Origin: Pirellula sp. | GTDB lineage: Bacteria > Planctomycetota > Planctomycetia > Pirellulales > Pirellulaceae | Length of the DNA stretch: 33,217 bases | NCBI GenBank assembly: GCA_025459245.1 | Contig: JALOQZ010000011.1 | Location: 1-33,217, forward strand | Direction: 5' to 3' | Shown: positions 1 to 8,690 of the stretch, one piece after another | Layout: the number at the start of each line of letters is the position of its first letter | How positions within the stretch are numbered: the first letter of the stretch is position 1 | Notes under the pieces: generated by a model | What the model saw: only the letters and a program-made list of their open reading frames with translations | Databases searched by the model: none | What the model was told of the DNA's origin: nothing | Made by a program: the position numbers and the translations under genes

Positions 1-1
1 G

Positions 2-940
2 GCGGCGAGCGTCGGGATTCTTTGCGTTTGGATGGACTCTGTTGGTAGCAGATCACTTCTGAATTCACGCGGTCGTTGGATCACAACTGTGTTGTTATCG
101 GGACCAACCGTCATTGGGCTCGCATCCTCCTTGCAACTTCACGGTGACGTAGGCTACCAGTGGTCCGAGGCGGTTTTGCGGCTGGCAGGTTTCTCATCCC
201 TCTACTCGCTCCCATGGGCAGCGACTTGTTTCTTCGGATGCCTCGTCGCATGCACCACGCAAAATGCATCTTGGCGATGGGTTTGCGGTTCGGCTTCGCT
301 GACGCTGTTGGCCTTCGCCATCCTCGGTGGGGGGCTTGCTCAGCCGGATCGCGTCTGGCTCCCGTTTGGTTCGCTTTTGGTCCTCTCGTTTGCATTCGGA
401 ATCGAGAGGATCCTGAAACTGCGCGGGGGATGGGGCTGGCTGTTTTTTTGGGGATTCGCAGGAGGTGTTAGCCTTCTCAATAACACCGCACAACCAGGTT
501 GGGACAATCGAATTTTCGGCGACTTGAAAGGATCCGTCTTTGCTCAGCCAACGAGTGAGGAGCAAGCGTTTGCGTTCGGTGCGTTTCCATATCGATTTGC
601 AGACGAGATTCAGGCCAAGACGATCGAGGGAGTGGTGCGGCTCGAAGACCGACTACTTTTGCTGGGGCATTGGGATTGCTTGGATATTCCTCAGCGAACT
701 TCTATTCATCGGGTGGGGGCGGATCGCATCGTCCAGCTATCGAAGGAAGCGATGCGCGATCAAGGAATCACGCATATCGCGCTGGTCGATTCTTCCGAAA
801 GAGGGTTCGTCGAATGGGATGATTCGCTGGAGCAAGACTACCGGATTCATCTTGCAAAGCTAGAAGAGCAAGGAGTCGTGACCAAGCTACCTGTTTCGGA
901 GCGTTCGCGCGACTTGACCCTTTTTCAAGTTAATCCCTAA
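2..940 (+). CDS. Membrane protein, C-terminal part (5' end outside window)
   Basis: The reading frame stays open from the window edge at base 2 up to the first ATG at 32, so this is probably the end of a longer gene. The first ~150 residues form several hydrophobic segments likely to cross the inner membrane. The last ~150 residues are soluble, with a mixed alpha/beta look (for example around residues 190-300 counted from the ATG). I do not recognise the family. A multi-spanning membrane portion followed by a soluble tail would suit the end of a PMT/ArnT-like glycosyltransferase, but no catalytic motif of that family is visible here. Coding is supported by its length and by the membrane pattern, and the competing frames look like shadows. 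Confidence 0.7.
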   Translation, partial: AASVGILCVWMDSVGSRSLLNSRGRWITTVLLSGPTVIGLASSLQLHGDVGYQWSEAVLRLAGFSSLYSLPWAATCFFGCLVACTTQNASWRWVCGSASLTLLAFAILGGGLAQPDRVWLPFGSLLVLSFAFGIERILKLRGGWGWLFFWGFAGGVSLLNNTAQPGWDNRIFGDLKGSVFAQPTSEEQAFAFGAFPYRFADEIQAKTIEGVVRLEDRLLLLGHWDCLDIPQRTSIHRVGADRIVQLSKEAMRDQGITHIALVDSSERGFVEWDDSLEQDYRIHLAKLEEQGVVTKLPVSERSRDLTLFQVNP

Positions 941-943
941 GGA

Positions 944-974
944 TTGATCCGAGTGAAACATCTCGCGATATAAT
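944..974 (+). promoter_or_regulatory. Possible sigma-70-type promoter
   Basis: A perfect -10 hexamer TATAAT lies at 969-974, with a -35-like TTGATC at 944-949. The spacer is 19 bases, longer than ideal. It sits just after the preceding stop codon and about 100 bases before the TolQ-like start at 1078, so it could drive the genes from 1078 on. This rests on motif match only. Confidence 0.35.
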
Positions 975-1077
975 GGGCCGCGACGTTACACCAGGGTGTT
1001 GAGCTCCAGTCCATGGTTGTTGACCATTGTCCATTGACCTCAGTTTTAAAAAGATCACGTATGGAGCCAATCGGCTT

Positions 1078-2037
1078 ATGATCAAGTGGGTGATCCATCC
1101 GCAAAACGTTCAAAGAGACGAAAGCGCCTCCCAACGCTATATCGCTGGCTGGACCTGGAGGGCCACGCTTCAGTTTGTTTTGGTTTTCGCGATTGGTTTG
1201 GGAGTTACCGAAACTCGCGGCTATGCTCAAGTGCCAGATCGCGAGCTGGCAGATTTGGCCGGTGCCGCGTCTGTGAAGCAATCAGCGGGGAGATCGGAGG
1301 CGAATCCAGTGCGAATCGATCTCCTATCGCTTTTGATCAGTGGTGGGTTCTTGATGATTCCCATCGGCTTGGTGAGTCTGGTTGTCGTGACATTCACCGT
1401 CGATCGCATGATTGGGTTGCGTCAGGGTCGGCTTTATCCGAGAAAGCTGCGGCGTTCGGTGCGTGCATGGGCGAAACAAGTCGACTTGGATCCACGCGTT
1501 GTGTACCAATCCATTGTCAACGATTCGACGTCAGCAGGGATTGCGGTCCGAACGCTCTTGAGTCATGTCGGTCGAAATGCGACGGAGATGAAAACGAGCG
1601 TTGCGGAAACGTTGCAGCGCGAAGCGGATCGAGCGTACGGCAATGTGCGGTGGCTCAATTTGTCGGCAGGCATTGCACCTCTCTTAGGTCTGTTAGGAAC
1701 GGTGTGGGGGTTGATTCGCGCTTTCCACGACACCACTCAGTTGAGCGCGGGAGAGAATCGAGCCGACTTCCTCGCGGTTGGCATCTACGAAGCTCTCGTC
1801 ACAACCCTGGCAGGCTTGGTCGTCGCTATTCCTGCCGCAGTGATTTCCCATTATTTCGAGGGGCGGATCACTCGCGTCTTTGGCACGATCGAAGAAGATG
1901 TGTTGGGGCTGATTCCTCGTTTCGAGTCGTTTGAAGGTCGCATACGATTTGAAACCATTGGCAAGGAGCTTGCACCTCGCGACATCCCCCCCCATCGCTC
2001 CGTTCCGGTGGCCGCCCCTCCTAGACATTCCACCTGA
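1078..2037 (+). CDS. MotA/TolQ/ExbB-family proton channel protein
   Basis: This is a 319-residue inner-membrane protein. Proteins of this family form the pentameric, proton-conducting part of ExbB-ExbD or TolQ-TolR motors. After a leader-like hydrophobic stretch ending near an Ala-Gln site (about residues 17-45) there is a short extracytoplasmic segment. Three membrane segments of the family follow: one with the GGFLMIPIGL stretch, one with AGIAPLLGLLGTVWGLI, and one with GIYEALVTTLAGLVVAIP. The last two are the diagnostic TolQ/ExbB core. The frame also opens at a TTG at 1027, but the ATG at 1078 gives a cleaner N-terminus and was preferred. No ExbD/TolR gene is adjacent; bioA follows after 20 bases. 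The exact partner and role cannot be read from this window. Confidence 0.85.
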   Translation: MIKWVIHPQNVQRDESASQRYIAGWTWRATLQFVLVFAIGLGVTETRGYAQVPDRELADLAGAASVKQSAGRSEANPVRIDLLSLLISGGFLMIPIGLVSLVVVTFTVDRMIGLRQGRLYPRKLRRSVRAWAKQVDLDPRVVYQSIVNDSTSAGIAVRTLLSHVGRNATEMKTSVAETLQREADRAYGNVRWLNLSAGIAPLLGLLGTVWGLIRAFHDTTQLSAGENRADFLAVGIYEALVTTLAGLVVAIPAAVISHYFEGRITRVFGTIEEDVLGLIPRFESFEGRIRFETIGKELAPRDIPPHRSVPVAAPPRHST

Positions 2038-2057
2038 TTCTACAACCGGATACGCTG

Positions 2058-3431
2058 ATGAATCCAACTCGCTACAGCGAGCAAGAAATCGCATGGCTCC
2101 AGTCGGTCGATCGGGATACCGTTTGGCATGCCTTCTCACAGATGTCGAACTACGCTGGCTTGATTATCGACCGCGGGGAGGGAAACTGGCTAATCGATAT
2201 TCATGGCAAGCGTTATCTCGATGCCGCTAGCTCCCTGTGGTGCAATGTGCACGGCCATTGCCATCCGGCCATCAACCGAGCAATTGCTGATCAGCTTGAA
2301 AAGGTAGCGCATGTCACCAATCTTGGGATGAGCCATCCGGAGACGATCCGATTGGCCGAAAGATTGATTCGGCTGGCTCCCGAGTCGCTCAAGCATGTTT
2401 TCTTTTGTTCCGACGGTGCGAGCGCTGTTGAAGTCGCGATGAAAATCGCGTTTCAATTCTGGAAGCAATCCGGTGCAGCTCCGCAGGAACGCAACAAGTT
2501 CCTTGTGTTGGGAAACGCTTATCATGGCGACACGATCGGAACAGTTGCCGTCGGGGGTGTTGAGCAGTTCCATCGCCTTTTTCAGCCTTTGCTGTTTCCC
2601 GTTTTGAGAGGTCCTTGCCCCTACGGTTCTCGCATGCACTCCGAGCGAAGTGAGGCTGTTGCTCAAAAGCACTTGGATGCTTACCGTTCTTTACTGGAAG
2701 AGCATGCAAGGGAGATCGCGGCCGTACTTCTCGAACCCTTGTTGCAATGCGCCGCCGGAATGGTCTACCATCCGCCCGGATTTTTAAAGGGGATGGCGGA
2801 GTTGTGTCGTGAATTTGACACGCTTTTGATTGTTGACGAAATCGCTGTCGGCATGGGACGGTGCGGTCGAATGTTTGCTTGTGAATATGAATCGGTGCAA
2901 CCGGATGTTCTTTGCATCGGAAAGGGCTTGACCGGTGGATATCTACCGATGAGTGCAACTCTTACATCGCGGCGTATCTTCGAAGCGTTTCTAGGAGATG
3001 CGTCGCAGACCCTTTACCACGGGCACACGTATGGCGGAAATCCGCTCGCTGCCGCGGCTGCAAATGCGACGTTGGAACTGACCCAATCGATGCTTGACTC
3101 CGGAACGATATCGGATCGTACAAATCAGATGAAAACCGAGCTCGAGGGGCTGCAATCGATGTCGATGGTTCGACGCGTCGATCAGCTCGGTATGCTTGGT
3201 GTTGTTGAGCTAGGGGGGCCGTCGAATGATCCCTTGCGTCGACTATCCAAACGCGTATGCGAAGAGTTGCTTTTAGAAGGCGTTTGGCTGCGCCCGCTAG
3301 GTAATGCGATTCCTATTGTCCCCCCTTTGTCCATATCCCATGCTGAATTAAAGCTGCTCTTTGATTCCCTTCGCCGCGTTATTCAACGTGTGGCTATGGA
3401 AGGGGATAACTCGGGCCGATTGGCCCATTAG
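2058..3431 (+). CDS. bioA: Adenosylmethionine-8-amino-7-oxononanoate aminotransferase
   Basis: A PLP enzyme of biotin synthesis that converts KAPA to DAPA using S-adenosylmethionine as amino donor, in the cytoplasm. At 457 residues it is slightly longer than usual for BioA. The early LWCNVHGHCHPAIN segment, YHGDT at 155-159, the PLP-pyridine Asp260 in VDEIAVGMGR and the Schiff-base Lys289 in GKGLTGGYLPM fit BioA rather than general class III aminotransferases. The HGHTYGGNPLA segment is also typical. The gene starts 20 bases after the TolQ-like gene and is followed after 14 bases by a phosphopantetheinyl transferase. That pairing is sensible, because biotin precursors are built on holo-ACP, though this link is inference. 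No other bio genes are in the window. Confidence 0.93.
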   Translation: MNPTRYSEQEIAWLQSVDRDTVWHAFSQMSNYAGLIIDRGEGNWLIDIHGKRYLDAASSLWCNVHGHCHPAINRAIADQLEKVAHVTNLGMSHPETIRLAERLIRLAPESLKHVFFCSDGASAVEVAMKIAFQFWKQSGAAPQERNKFLVLGNAYHGDTIGTVAVGGVEQFHRLFQPLLFPVLRGPCPYGSRMHSERSEAVAQKHLDAYRSLLEEHAREIAAVLLEPLLQCAAGMVYHPPGFLKGMAELCREFDTLLIVDEIAVGMGRCGRMFACEYESVQPDVLCIGKGLTGGYLPMSATLTSRRIFEAFLGDASQTLYHGHTYGGNPLAAAAANATLELTQSMLDSGTISDRTNQMKTELEGLQSMSMVRRVDQLGMLGVVELGGPSNDPLRRLSKRVCEELLLEGVWLRPLGNAIPIVPPLSISHAELKLLFDSLRRVIQRVAMEGDNSGRLAH

Positions 3432-3445
3432 GATCGGGAGCGTTT

Positions 3446-4114
3446 ATGTTTCGCGAATTATTGCCGGAATCGATCGAGCTGGTAGAGACCTATGACATCT
3501 CATCAGAGAGAGAGTTATTCGACGAAGAGAAGTGGGCTATCGGCAATGCGGTTGCAAATCGGAGAAGAGAGTTTTCTATCGGTCGCGATTGTGCGCGGCG
3601 CGCGTTAGCACGTTTTGGGGTTCAGCCAGCTCCCATACCAATAGGCCTAGACCGTGCCCCCGTTTGGCCCATTGGTTTTGTGGGAAGCATCACCCATTGC
3701 CCAGATTTCTGCAGTGCTGCTGTTGCTAAGGCTGAGCAATTTTCGTTTCTCGGTATCGATGCTGAGCGAGTGGCTTGGCCGCACGAGATAGTTCCTTCCG
3801 ATTTTTTGTCACCAAGCGAAATGGATTGGATCGCCTCCCGACAAGGGGATGAATCGCGTTGGGAGATCATCTTCTTTTCGTTGAAGGAGGCGTTATACAA
3901 GGCTTGGTATCCAGCGCATCGCTGCTACTTGGATTTTCATGATGTCGAATTGAGCTTGCTCTCGGGAGAGATTCCAGGTGTCGTGATGGGGAGACCAAGC
4001 CTGGTGGCAAGCAACAAAGTACTCTCGCAAGAAAACCTTGCCCGCTTTCTTGAAACCGTGCAGATTCGCTTCTCGGTCGAAAACGATTTGGTTTATTCCG
4101 CCGTATGGGGCTAG
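3446..4114 (+). CDS. 4'-phosphopantetheinyl transferase, EntD/Sfp type
   Basis: A 222-residue enzyme expected to transfer the phosphopantetheine arm of CoA to a serine on carrier proteins (ACP or peptidyl/aryl carrier proteins). The EntD-like GSITHC segment is at about 80-85. The magnesium-binding pair Asp105/Glu107 lies in LGIDAERV, and the family hallmark SLKEALYKAWYP at about 145-156 includes Glu148 and Lys152. A GGGAG-like ribosome site (GGGAG at about 3436) precedes the ATG. It is probably co-transcribed with bioA, 14 bases upstream. The stop codon abuts the stop of the convergent porin-like gene, with no intergenic space. Substrate is unknown; no NRPS or PKS gene is visible here, so a role in primary fatty-acid or biotin metabolism is possible. 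Confidence 0.88.
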   Translation: MFRELLPESIELVETYDISSERELFDEEKWAIGNAVANRRREFSIGRDCARRALARFGVQPAPIPIGLDRAPVWPIGFVGSITHCPDFCSAAVAKAEQFSFLGIDAERVAWPHEIVPSDFLSPSEMDWIASRQGDESRWEIIFFSLKEALYKAWYPAHRCYLDFHDVELSLLSGEIPGVVMGRPSLVASNKVLSQENLARFLETVQIRFSVENDLVYSAVWG

Positions 4115-5539
4115 TTATCGCGGTTTGAGAGTCTTGGCCATCGGGAAGGGGCCGTTGGAATGGGGGCCCCAGAAGGTCCGGAATGCAAAGCTCAAGGTCA
4201 ATGCGTCTTGACCGTTCATATCAGAGTATTCGACTCCGCTCATCCATTTGATTCGATGTTTGGCGATGTAGTAATTGAGTCCGACGTAGCCAGACTGGTA
4301 GCGATCACCGGTGCTCAATCCCACGTTTCGTTCGTACCTTCGTTGAGCTACCAAGCCGTTCGATTCATCGGCGTACGCGAGCTGATAACGTGTTGCCAAT
4401 TGAAGCTTCTCGGTGAAGAAATAGCCAGGCTGGATATTGATTCCTATGGCGTCTCCGTTTTCGCTTCGCAAGCCCGCTAACAACTCGCTTACTAGGGAAG
4501 CGGGCCCTTCGGTTAGGATCAGGGCTGTCGAGAAGCCATCGCGAAAGCGATTGAGATTGGTCGCGTTCTCATTCGCATCGCTGTACAAGTAGCAGACGTT
4601 CACAAAAGCTTCCTCGAGTTCGATTTTCTTTTTCACATCCCAAGTCCCCGAAGCGAGGAAAGAGACTCCCGAATCGAGTTCCGTGAATGAATCCCACATG
4701 TCGGAACTCGTCGCGTTGGAAAAGAAACCGGTGTAATACGCAAACGAATCGGTTTTCCCGGAGGCCGTGATGGCGGGCGTGTAGTCGGCATTGAACATGT
4801 TCGTGAGCATGCTTCGTTCAAGCGTCTGAAGGTAGCGACTGGAAACATTTCGGTCGTGCGTGAAGCGATGCTTCTGCTGCCCTACCGTAATCGCAAACGC
4901 ATCGTCAAAAGCCCATTGTGTCCAAAGCTCAGTGAATCCGTTGTAGAACGGATTCACGTCGAAGCCACTGACCATTTGCGCATGCAAAGTCATCTTTTCG
5001 AATAATTTCGCTTGTGACCCTATGCGAAATCGACGGTTTTCCCAGTCATCGAAGTGTGCGTTGTCACCATCTACATCGACCGCTTGACCATGGTACCGCC
5101 CGAGAAACCACCATTCCTGCAGGACTGGATTCTCGTCGTTCTTGTAAAGCCTTCCGAGGTTTTCGAGCTTCTCCCCCAACGAGGTTGGCCCCGAGTTTTT
5201 TGACTCGTCCTTCTTTTGAGCCGACTTTGCCGACTCTTCCGCATCCTCGCGAACCATCGCAGCGATATCTTCAGGCTCAGGCGTTCCGTCCTCGGTATTC
5301 TTCGAGCTGTCGGTTCCGAGGATGCTTTCGGGTGGTTCTGCAATGGATATGGATTGCCCCCAGGTGCTAGTCAGCGTCATGCTAGCGATAGCCCAGACAA
5401 CAGCAATGGCGCGCATCAGACAGGCCCGGCCCCTTGCAGTCCAGAATGGAAGCTGCCACTTTCCTGCCAGTATCCTTCGCTCGGTCGATTCCTTGTCAAC
5501 GTTTTTTAAAGTGTGCTGCGCCGCTGAAGCGAAAATCAT
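4115..5539 (-). CDS. Porin-like outer membrane beta-barrel protein (OprO/OprP-like)
   Basis: A 474-residue predicted exported protein. A signal peptide with the core AIAVVWAIASMTLTSTWG begins at the internal ATG at 5416 (residue 42). That ATG may be the true start, since the first 41 residues look unlike a leader and neither ATG has a clear ribosome site. A charged linker rich in Glu, Lys and Ser (about residues 75-125) is followed by roughly 340 residues of alternating aromatic and polar strands, such as RRFRIGSQAKLFEKMTLHAQ and GVEYSDMN, ending in a barrel-like terminus. The pattern resembles the phosphate-selective porin O/P family, but specificity for phosphate is not shown. It is convergent with the PPTase gene and lies downstream of the UPF0173 gene in the same direction. 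Confidence 0.75.
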   Translation of the reverse strand: MIFASAAQHTLKNVDKESTERRILAGKWQLPFWTARGRACLMRAIAVVWAIASMTLTSTWGQSISIAEPPESILGTDSSKNTEDGTPEPEDIAAMVREDAEESAKSAQKKDESKNSGPTSLGEKLENLGRLYKNDENPVLQEWWFLGRYHGQAVDVDGDNAHFDDWENRRFRIGSQAKLFEKMTLHAQMVSGFDVNPFYNGFTELWTQWAFDDAFAITVGQQKHRFTHDRNVSSRYLQTLERSMLTNMFNADYTPAITASGKTDSFAYYTGFFSNATSSDMWDSFTELDSGVSFLASGTWDVKKKIELEEAFVNVCYLYSDANENATNLNRFRDGFSTALILTEGPASLVSELLAGLRSENGDAIGINIQPGYFFTEKLQLATRYQLAYADESNGLVAQRRYERNVGLSTGDRYQSGYVGLNYYIAKHRIKWMSGVEYSDMNGQDALTLSFAFRTFWGPHSNGPFPMAKTLKPR

Positions 5540-5642
5540 GGTATGCAGTGGACGCAGAGGATTGGATGACGCTACCTCCTATATTCGACTTCATGTTAAG
5601 AAACCATTAATCTCTTCGAATAGACTCAAGCAAATAGAGAGG

Positions 5643-6344
5643 CTATTCGAGAGTGATGGGCACTCCGACCGTCGGGATGATAGCATTCGCAGTGGACGAT
5701 TGCTCTACTAGCTTGGCCCAATGCGCTGGATCTTGAGCGATGGGTGGCCAAGTGTTGAAGTGGGTTGGCAAAGCGTTCTTCGCTCCGATTAACTGAACCG
5801 CTAAGGCCGCGTCTTCTGGGCCCATAGTGAATAGATCGCCGATGGGAACAATCACACTATCCACATGATTCCGCTTCATGAGTTGTAGATCGCCGAACAA
5901 GGCGGTGTCCCCGAGGTAGTAGAGGTGATGGCTCAGCGCGCCCTCTTGAAATGCCATGAACACCCCTGCTGCAACACCACCATACGAGCCGTCCGGCAAG
6001 CCAGAAGAATGAATGGCCTGTGTAAGTTGTAGGAATCCAAAATCAGTCTTGATCTTGCCGCCGATGTTCATGCCAATCGTATTTTTGACACCATGTTTCT
6101 CGGAGAGCCAAGTTGCAATCTCATAGTTGGTGTAGACAGGACATCCAACACGGTTGGCGATCGATGCAGCGTCAGCGATGTGATCGAAATGGCCATGGGA
6201 GACGCAGATATGCGTCGGGTTCAGTTCAGTATCACGCACCTTGGCAGATGGATTGTCATTGACGAAAGGGTCGATTAAGACTCGGTGCTTCCCATGCGAA
6301 ATCAACCAAGTCGAATGCCCCAACCATGTTGCTTCGATTTTCAT
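5643..6344 (-). CDS. UPF0173 metal-dependent hydrolase (metallo-beta-lactamase fold)
   Basis: A 233-residue cytoplasmic protein of the UPF0173 group, about the usual length for that family. The metal-binding signature HGHFDH at residues 50-55 gives His50, His52, Asp54 and His55. Further ligand candidates are His112, Asp146 in YLGDTALF and His195 in PTHFNTWPP, all in the positions expected for this family. The protein opens with the typical strand pair IEATWLGHSTWLI and RVLIDPF. The physiological substrate of UPF0173 proteins is not established. It is the gene after dnaK on the same strand, separated from it by a perfect hairpin at 6475-6500, so it may be its own transcription unit. Confidence 0.9.
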   Translation of the reverse strand: MKIEATWLGHSTWLISHGKHRVLIDPFVNDNPSAKVRDTELNPTHICVSHGHFDHIADAASIANRVGCPVYTNYEIATWLSEKHGVKNTIGMNIGGKIKTDFGFLQLTQAIHSSGLPDGSYGGVAAGVFMAFQEGALSHHLYYLGDTALFGDLQLMKRNHVDSVIVPIGDLFTMGPEDAALAVQLIGAKNALPTHFNTWPPIAQDPAHWAKLVEQSSTANAIIPTVGVPITLE

Positions 6345-6474
6345 CCGTCGCTCTCTTTTGCGTTAAGTAAGGAGATTCCACTGAACGGTGCATTTCGTGG
6401 ATCGGCAATCCATGGGCTAACCGATCCCAAAAGACGTTTTGATGTAAATCATGATACCTCAGCCCCATCAATGC

Positions 6475-6500
6475 GAAACGGGGACTTGCGTCCCCGTTTC
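6475..6500. terminator. Perfect 11-bp hairpin downstream of dnaK
   Basis: GAAACGGGGAC and its exact reverse complement flank a 4-base loop (TTGC). The hairpin begins 26 bases past the dnaK stop, where a terminator is expected. Neither strand shows a strong T-run after the stem, so it may be a factor-dependent or mRNA-stabilising end rather than a classic intrinsic terminator. Confidence 0.65.
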
Positions 6501-6526
6501 TTGCTTCAACCTATTGAAAAGCTGAT

Positions 6527-8431
6527 TTAGTTTTTGACCTCGAACTCAGCGTCGATGGCGTCATCGTCCGAATTCTTCCCCTCGCTGGCAGGGGCTGCGC
6601 TAGCGGCTTGAGCTCCAACGGCAGAGCGGAACGCCTGGGCGGACTGCTCCAGTTCCGCTGTTGCCGACTTGATTGCTGCTGTCTCGTTGGTAGCGATTGC
6701 GTCGCGCACCTTCTTGATCGCTGCTTGCAACGGCTCGCGGTCGCTTGCGGAAAGCTTGTCACCTTGCTCGGTCATCATTTTTTCCAACGTGTGAATCATG
6801 TTTTCGGCGAGGTTCTTCGCTTCTGCCAGCTCGACAAACTTCTTGTCTTCATCGGCGTGAAGCTCTGCCTCTCGACGCATGCGTTCGATTTCGTCTTTGC
6901 TCAATCCGCTCGACTGTTCGATCTTCACGCTTGCTTGTTTGCTCGACTTGAGATCCTTTGCAGATACATTGAGGATCCCGTTTTGGTCGATATCAAACTT
7001 GACCTCGATTTGAGGTACACCGCGAGGCTGTGGTTCGATGCCTTCCAAGTTGAATTGGCCGAGCAAGCGGTTTTGTTGAGCCATCTTGCGTTCCCCTTGG
7101 AAAACGCTGACGGTCACCGCTGTTTGTCCATCAGCCGCCGTCGAAAAGACTTGCTTCTTCTCGACGGGTACGGTCGTGTTTCGTTCGATCAAGGCGGTGA
7201 GAACTCCCCCCTCGGTTTCGATACCCAATGTGAGCGGGGTGACGTCGAGCAACAGAACGTCGCGACGGTCACCGGCCAACACGCTACCTTGAATCGCAGC
7301 GCCGACTGCGACGACTTCGTCCGGGTTAACCCCTTGGTGAGGTTCTTTGCCGAAAATGTCTTTAACAAGCTGTCGCACCTTGGGAACGCGTGTTGAACCA
7401 CCGACCAAAACGACTTCATCGATATCCGACGGCTTCATCTTCGCATCGCGAAGAGCTTGCATGACAGGCTCTCGGCAGCGTTCGATCAAGGAATCGACCA
7501 AGGATTCGAACATGCTGCGGGTGATCGTCATCTGCAAGTGCTTTGGACCGGTCGCATCCGCCGTGATGAATGGCAGATTGATATCGGTTTGGGGCAACGA
7601 GCTCAGTTCTTTCTTGGCCTTCTCGCAAGCTTCTTGCAGACGCTGGAGCGACATGGGCTCTTTGCGCAAATCGATTCCATTGTCCTTCTGGAACTGATTC
7701 GCAACGTGATTCACGAGCGCTTGGTCAAAGTCATCACCACCGAGATGGGTGTCCCCGCTGGTGCTGATCACTTCAAAAACCTTGCTGGTGCTATCGTCGC
7801 CACTCATGGCCACTTCGAGAACCGACACGTCGAACGTACCACCGCCCAAGTCGAAGACAATGATCTTTTGATCCTTCTTCTTGTCCAATCCATAGGCAAG
7901 TGCCGCTGCGGTTGGCTCGTTGATGATTCGAGCTACTTCGAGACCCGCAATCTGCCCTGCGTCTTTGGTCGCTTGACGCTGAGCGTCGTTGAAGTACGCA
8001 GGAACCGTGATAACAGCCTTGGACACCCGGTGTCCGAGATAGGCCTCTGCAGCTTCCTTGAGTTTGCGCAAGACCTTGGCGGAGATTTCTTGCGGGGTGA
8101 ACTGCTGATCACCGATCTGAACCTTGACGTACTCGTTGGCTCCACCGACGACTTGGTAAGGGACGATCTTTTCCTCGGACTCCACTTCGGAGTGCCGGCG
8201 TCCCATGAATCGCTTCACAGAGTAGACGGTGCGACGAGGGTTGGTGACGGCTTGCCGACGGGCTGGCTCACCAACGATCGTTTCGCTTTTGTCGGTAAAC
8301 GCGACCACGCTTGGGGTCAGTCGATTTCCTTCAGCGTTCGGAATCACTTTTACTTCGGAGCCTTCCATGACCGAGACCACCGAGTTTGTGGTTCCCAAGT
8401 CGATTCCAATAATCTTTTCACCGGATGACAT
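6527..8431 (-). CDS. dnaK: Molecular chaperone DnaK (Hsp70)
   Basis: The ATP-driven chaperone that binds exposed hydrophobic segments of client proteins in the cytoplasm, normally with DnaJ and GrpE. At 634 residues it is full length. Visible are the phosphate-1 motif [10 protein letters not shown] at the N-terminus, [15 protein letters not shown], the phosphate-2 motif [14 protein letters not shown], the adenosine motif [13 protein letters not shown] and the interdomain linker [15 protein letters not shown] substrate-binding beta domain and a helical lid follow, ending in an acidic tail. An AAGGAA-type ribosome site precedes the ATG. No grpE or dnaJ is adjacent and no CIRCE (HrcA) element is visible upstream. 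Instead the upstream gap holds a sigma-54-type promoter at 8528-8542 and an inverted repeat at 8550-8574, which suggests unusual control. Confidence 0.97.
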   Translation of the reverse strand: MSSGEKIIGIDLGTTNSVVSVMEGSEVKVIPNAEGNRLTPSVVAFTDKSETIVGEPARRQAVTNPRRTVYSVKRFMGRRHSEVESEEKIVPYQVVGGANEYVKVQIGDQQFTPQEISAKVLRKLKEAAEAYLGHRVSKAVITVPAYFNDAQRQATKDAGQIAGLEVARIINEPTAAALAYGLDKKKDQKIIVFDLGGGTFDVSVLEVAMSGDDSTSKVFEVISTSGDTHLGGDDFDQALVNHVANQFQKDNGIDLRKEPMSLQRLQEACEKAKKELSSLPQTDINLPFITADATGPKHLQMTITRSMFESLVDSLIERCREPVMQALRDAKMKPSDIDEVVLVGGSTRVPKVRQLVKDIFGKEPHQGVNPDEVVAVGAAIQGSVLAGDRRDVLLLDVTPLTLGIETEGGVLTALIERNTTVPVEKKQVFSTAADGQTAVTVSVFQGERKMAQQNRLLGQFNLEGIEPQPRGVPQIEVKFDIDQNGILNVSAKDLKSSKQASVKIEQSSGLSKDEIERMRREAELHADEDKKFVELAEAKNLAENMIHTLEKMMTEQGDKLSASDREPLQAAIKKVRDAIATNETAAIKSATAELEQSAQAFRSAVGAQAASAAPASEGKNSDDDAIDAEFEVKN

Positions 8432-8527
8432 AAGTGATTCCTTCTAGTTACGATAAGGACGCGGTTGGTTCGGACGAGCGCCGCAGCCACGAATCTGCAC
8501 GCTTCTTTTGTTGAGACCCCCTAAGAA

Positions 8528-8542
8528 GCAATCGTCGTGCCA
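8528..8542 (-). promoter_or_regulatory. Sigma-54 (RpoN)-type promoter upstream of dnaK
   Basis: On the minus strand the bases read TGGCACGACGATTGC, followed by T. This fits the RpoN consensus TGGCACG-N4-TTGC(A/T) at every defined position, with GG at -24 and GC at -12 in the required spacing. It points toward dnaK and would give a leader of roughly 85 bases. A sigma-54 promoter also needs an enhancer-binding activator, and no such gene is in the window. Confidence 0.6.
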
Positions 8543-8549
8543 AAAGGGT

Positions 8550-8574
8550 TTGCGACAGACGGTCTTGGTCGCAA
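8550..8574. promoter_or_regulatory. Inverted repeat, possible operator between dnaK and pheA
   Basis: TTGCGAC and GTCGCAA are exact 7-base arms separated by 11 bases. The repeat lies just upstream of the sigma-54-type element relative to dnaK and 116 bases before the pheA start. Its position and symmetry suggest a dimeric regulator site; the regulator is unknown. Confidence 0.4.
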
Positions 8575-8690
8575 GTCCTTTACTAGAAAGCACTTAAGAG
8601 GCCGCATTACCGGTGGGGAGCCGAGGAGTTTCTGGAATCCTTGGGCTCCAACCTCCTCGCGTACGCCAATTTGACAGAAAAGTTTGGAAC

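Noticed and set aside
1018-1041. Short direct repeat TTGACCATTG/TCCATTGACC as a repeat family or CRISPR
   Set aside because: It occurs once, with two units only and no spacing pattern.
5540-5600. AGGAGGT ribosome-site-like sequence before the porin-like gene
   Set aside because: It lies too far from the ATG at 5539, and an in-frame TAG follows it with no usable start codon between.
7457-8428. Long plus-strand frame opposite dnaK (323 codons)
   Set aside because: It is antisense to dnaK, whose strong codon bias leaves long open frames on the other strand.
8432-8690. CIRCE (HrcA) operator or sigma-32 promoter before dnaK
   Set aside because: No TTAGCACTC-N9-GAGTGCTAA pattern and no CTTGAA/CCCCAT pair was found.
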